The position numbers were made by a program, and so were the translations under genes. A stretch of 45,384 nucleotides of DNA, from assembly GCA_017439555.1 (NCBI GenBank), contig JAFSIZ010000191.1, positions 1 to 45,384 of the forward strand, in the 5' to 3' direction. Each line of letters begins with the position of its first letter. The stretch's first letter is position 1. The notes under the pieces were generated by a model. The model did no database searches and was not told the DNA's origin. It worked only from the letters and a program-made list of their open reading frames with translations. This document shows positions 42,241 to 45,384 of the stretch, piece by piece. Source of the stretch: Oscillospiraceae bacterium (lineage in GTDB: Bacteria > Bacillota > Clostridia > Oscillospirales > JAAYXM01).

Positions 42241-42684
42241 ATGGACAATCCATCAAAGAAGAGCACAAAACGCTTTCTTATCATCTATAGCATAGCAATC
42301 TTCCTCTTCGCCGTGTCTCTCATATTGATTGCATCCTTCTCACAGATGCGCATCAACCGCGAAGCGGAGCAGATCAGAGAGCAGCTCAACAGTGCGGAAA
42401 TTCTCGCCGCAGACAAAAATACAAAGCTTGATGCCGCGATGACCGAGAACTCGCGCCTCAAAACAAAGGTTGAAGAGCTTGAAGCTCAGCTTGAAACCCT
42501 CACAACACAAAAGGAAGAGGACACAAAGAAGCTCGCCACATACAACTCTTTTGCGGAAATCATAAACCTCGACCGTCTCGGCAAAAAGACAGCGCTCAAA
42601 GAGGCAATAACCGCTTTTGAAGACGCAGGCTACCCAGCACTACTCTCCCCCGAACATCTCGAAATTTATAACTCTATAAAATAA
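42241..42684 (+). CDS. Bitopic coiled-coil protein of unknown function
   Basis: The protein has 147 residues. One membrane helix at about 12-33 is followed by a long coiled coil (about 40-100) and a short C-terminal helix with NLDRLGKKTALKEAI. It is 11 bases after parB and 43 before serS, so likely co-transcribed. Similar small proteins (for example DUF4446-type) occur in parB-serS loci, but I cannot assign this one to a family. Confidence 0.8.
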   Translation: MDNPSKKSTKRFLIIYSIAIFLFAVSLILIASFSQMRINREAEQIREQLNSAEILAADKNTKLDAAMTENSRLKTKVEELEAQLETLTTQKEEDTKKLATYNSFAEIINLDRLGKKTALKEAITAFEDAGYPALLSPEHLEIYNSIK

Positions 42685-42721
42685 AAAACAACCATAAAAT
42701 ACAAAAAACAAAGGAAAGTGA

Positions 42722-43999
<1,278 letters not shown>

Positions 44000-44023
44000 A
44001 AACATTTTGTATATAGCATAACA

Positions 44024-44060
44024 AAAACAACGCTGTGTTATCAAATCACAGCGTTGTTTT
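44024..44060. terminator. Bidirectional terminator between serS and the LRR gene
   Basis: AAAACAACGCTGTG and CACAGCGTTGTTTT form a 14-bp perfect stem with a 9-nt loop. A short direct repeat of AGCGTTGTTTTAATA follows (about 44050 and 44069). Confidence 0.85.
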
Positions 44061-44077
44061 AATATTATAGCGTTGTT

Positions 44078-45001
44078 TTAATAGTCTTTTTTCTTGCCGC
44101 AGCGTTTGCAGCTTTTTGTAAAAATACCGCCCAGTTCTCCGCCGCAATGCCGGCAACGCTTCATATTCATCCATATCGCGCTCTGCTCGGAAAGCTTTCT
44201 TTGCTTAAAATTTAAATACCAGGGCGATTTTTCCGCCTCCTTCTCCGCGGCATACTCCGGTTCAAAAACATACCATTTCCATAAATCCGCGGCGCCTATC
44301 TTCGGCATAAGACGTTCAAGCGTGGCGTCTGATATCTCAATTTCCACGAGGCTTCCACATCCCAAAAACCTCGGGTAGCTATCATACTCGTCGTCCTTCA
44401 GCTCAACTATGCTGTCCGGAATGTTTATTTTTTCAAGAGCTGCGCAACGATTAAACGCCCCCTTCGCAATCCTCTCAACTCCGTCCGGAATCCTTACCCG
44501 GCGAAGAGCGGCACAGCACTCAAAGGTGCTTTGCTCTATCCTTTTCAAGCCTTTCGGAAGCTTTACCTCGCAAAGTGCCTTACACCGGGAAAAGGCATGA
44601 GGGCCAATGACCTGCACACTATCGGGAATATCAATTTCGCGAAGGCTCTCACAACCCGAAAATGCACCTAACTCTTCCCAATTTTCATATCCTCCGCAAA
44701 TTTCCAGAAGACCTTCAGGCAGAATCACTTTTTCGAGCTGCTTCATATTCTTAAAACAGCCCCTCCATATCGCCTTTACATTCTCAGGAATTGTAACAAC
44801 TGTATCATTGCCGGTATATGCAATGAGCACACCCTCTACTATTATAAATTCCGTTTCTTCGGATTTCGCGAAGTTTTCAGCCTTTTCGCGGAGGTTTCCT
44901 AATATATTTTTTATTCTGCAATATTCGCAAACAGCGCTGCCGTCCTCTTTGATATCAAGAACAGCACCGCAGATATCACATTTCAACGGTGAATTTGTCA
45001 T
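44078..45001 (-). CDS. Cytoplasmic BspA-type LRR protein with zinc ribbons
   Basis: The protein has 307 residues. An N-terminal ribbon (CDICG...CEYC) is followed by at least five LRR_5 units, each with LPEGL/IPDSV and IxxxAFxxC, then a C-terminal CRHCGGE...CKRCGKK ribbon. No signal peptide is present with this start, so it is probably intracellular, unlike the usual secreted BspA proteins. ATG 45001 has GGGAG 8-9 bases upstream. ATG 45022 would be nearly leaderless, because the promoter at 45032-45060 places transcription close to it. Longer starts overlap the repeat. Confidence 0.82.
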   Translation of the reverse strand: MTNSPLKCDICGAVLDIKEDGSAVCEYCRIKNILGNLREKAENFAKSEETEFIIVEGVLIAYTGNDTVVTIPENVKAIWRGCFKNMKQLEKVILPEGLLEICGGYENWEELGAFSGCESLREIDIPDSVQVIGPHAFSRCKALCEVKLPKGLKRIEQSTFECCAALRRVRIPDGVERIAKGAFNRCAALEKINIPDSIVELKDDEYDSYPRFLGCGSLVEIEISDATLERLMPKIGAADLWKWYVFEPEYAAEKEAEKSPWYLNFKQRKLSEQSAIWMNMKRCRHCGGELGGIFTKSCKRCGKKKDY

Positions 45002-45031
45002 TTTTCCATACTCCCAATACATTTTTCCTAC

Positions 45032-45060
45032 ATTATACCACCCATCATGATGTTTTTCAA
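45032..45060 (-). promoter_or_regulatory. Promoter of the LRR gene
   Basis: TTGAAA (45055-45060), a 17-bp spacer and TATAAT (45032-45037) on the minus strand. The spacer includes CATCATGATG, a small palindrome. Transcription should start near 45025. Confidence 0.75.
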
Positions 45061-45146
45061 GGATATATGACGGGGTGGTGCAAACGGGAGGCTTTCGGGT
45101 ACAATCTGCAATTTTCAGAACAACACATAAAATTAAATTCAAAACC

Positions 45147-45384
45147 GCCATTGTTATTTGATTGCGGGTTTGGGGCGGTAAGCCCCAATCGTTTTAAGGG
45201 GGTTTTTCAAGGGGGGAAATCGAAATCCCCCCTTGAATTCGTTTTGCTTCTTTGCCGAAAAGCAAAGAAGATACGTGTCTTTTATAAATTAACAACATAC
45301 GTTGTTGCATATGGGATAACGTTTAACCACCTCATCACCGCCTGCGGCGGAGCTTCCCCTCAAGGGGAAGCCTTTGGGTTAGTG
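45147..45384 (+). repeat. Interspersed palindromic repeat, copy C (runs off window)
   Basis: Nearly identical to copy B read in reverse and, from 45250 on, to copy A. It contains G-run palindromes around GGGGGGAAATCGAAATCCCCCC, AAGATACGTGTCTTTT, the AACAAC/GTTGTT palindrome, and the GC-rich module with AGGGGAAG. Window end at GGGTTAGTG falls inside the repeat. Confidence 0.9.

Overview
The window looks like the chromosome of an anaerobic Firmicute of class Clostridia. The evidence is a Maf-MreC-MreD-PBP2-MinD-MgsA cell-shape cluster, a Noc/ParA/ParB partition locus with two perfect parS sites next to serS, many SPASM radical-SAM enzymes, AGGAGG-type ribosome sites, and intergenic palindromic repeats that I recall from gut Clostridia. 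Both ends of the window lie in the same repeat family, so the sequence may be a contig bounded by repeats.

Layout. (1) 1-860: repeat copy and a small lipoprotein. (2) 862-9186, minus strand: growth and division genes read as zapA, a U32 peptidase, dut, mreC, maf, mreD, PBP2, minD, mgsA. minC, minE, rodA and mreB, which often accompany this locus in Clostridia, are absent. (3) 9298-11764: tRNA-Arg(CCU) with a strong promoter, a degenerate second tRNA-Arg copy, an AT-rich AlbA_2/ATPase gene between two hairpins whose arms covary, and the C-terminal remnant of a tyrosine recombinase. This looks like a decayed integrative element. (4) 11776-31572, minus strand: a tightly packed run of 19 genes led by an XRE regulator. 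(5) 31758-33812: a repeat copy and a mannose/lyxose isomerase plus PfkB kinase pair. (6) 33850-36387: an AlgI-like MBOAT acyltransferase and a DHHW/AlgX-like partner. (7) 36440-39163: palindromic repeats, two lipoproteins, a secreted protein, and the relic of a short-chain dehydrogenase. (8) 39266-43999: noc, parS, repeats, parS, parA, parB, a coiled-coil membrane protein, serS. (9) 44024-45384: an LRR/zinc-ribbon protein and another repeat copy.

The most interesting part is region 4. It combines a pair of U32 proteins resembling the UbiU/UbiV pair (known for oxygen-independent hydroxylation), a UbiA prenyltransferase, an isopentenyl-diphosphate isomerase, four radical-SAM proteins, a PaaK-like acyl/aryl adenylating enzyme, an APH-type kinase, an asparagine-synthetase-like ligase, three GT2 glycosyltransferases, and UDP-glucose dehydrogenase plus UDP-xylose synthase. 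A PHP phosphoesterase and a PARG-like enzyme complete it. My inference is that the operon makes a prenylated, probably aromatic or lipidic compound without oxygen and decorates it with UDP-GlcA- or UDP-xylose-derived sugar. The product is unknown.

All calls come from reading the sequence. No database search or structure prediction was run.
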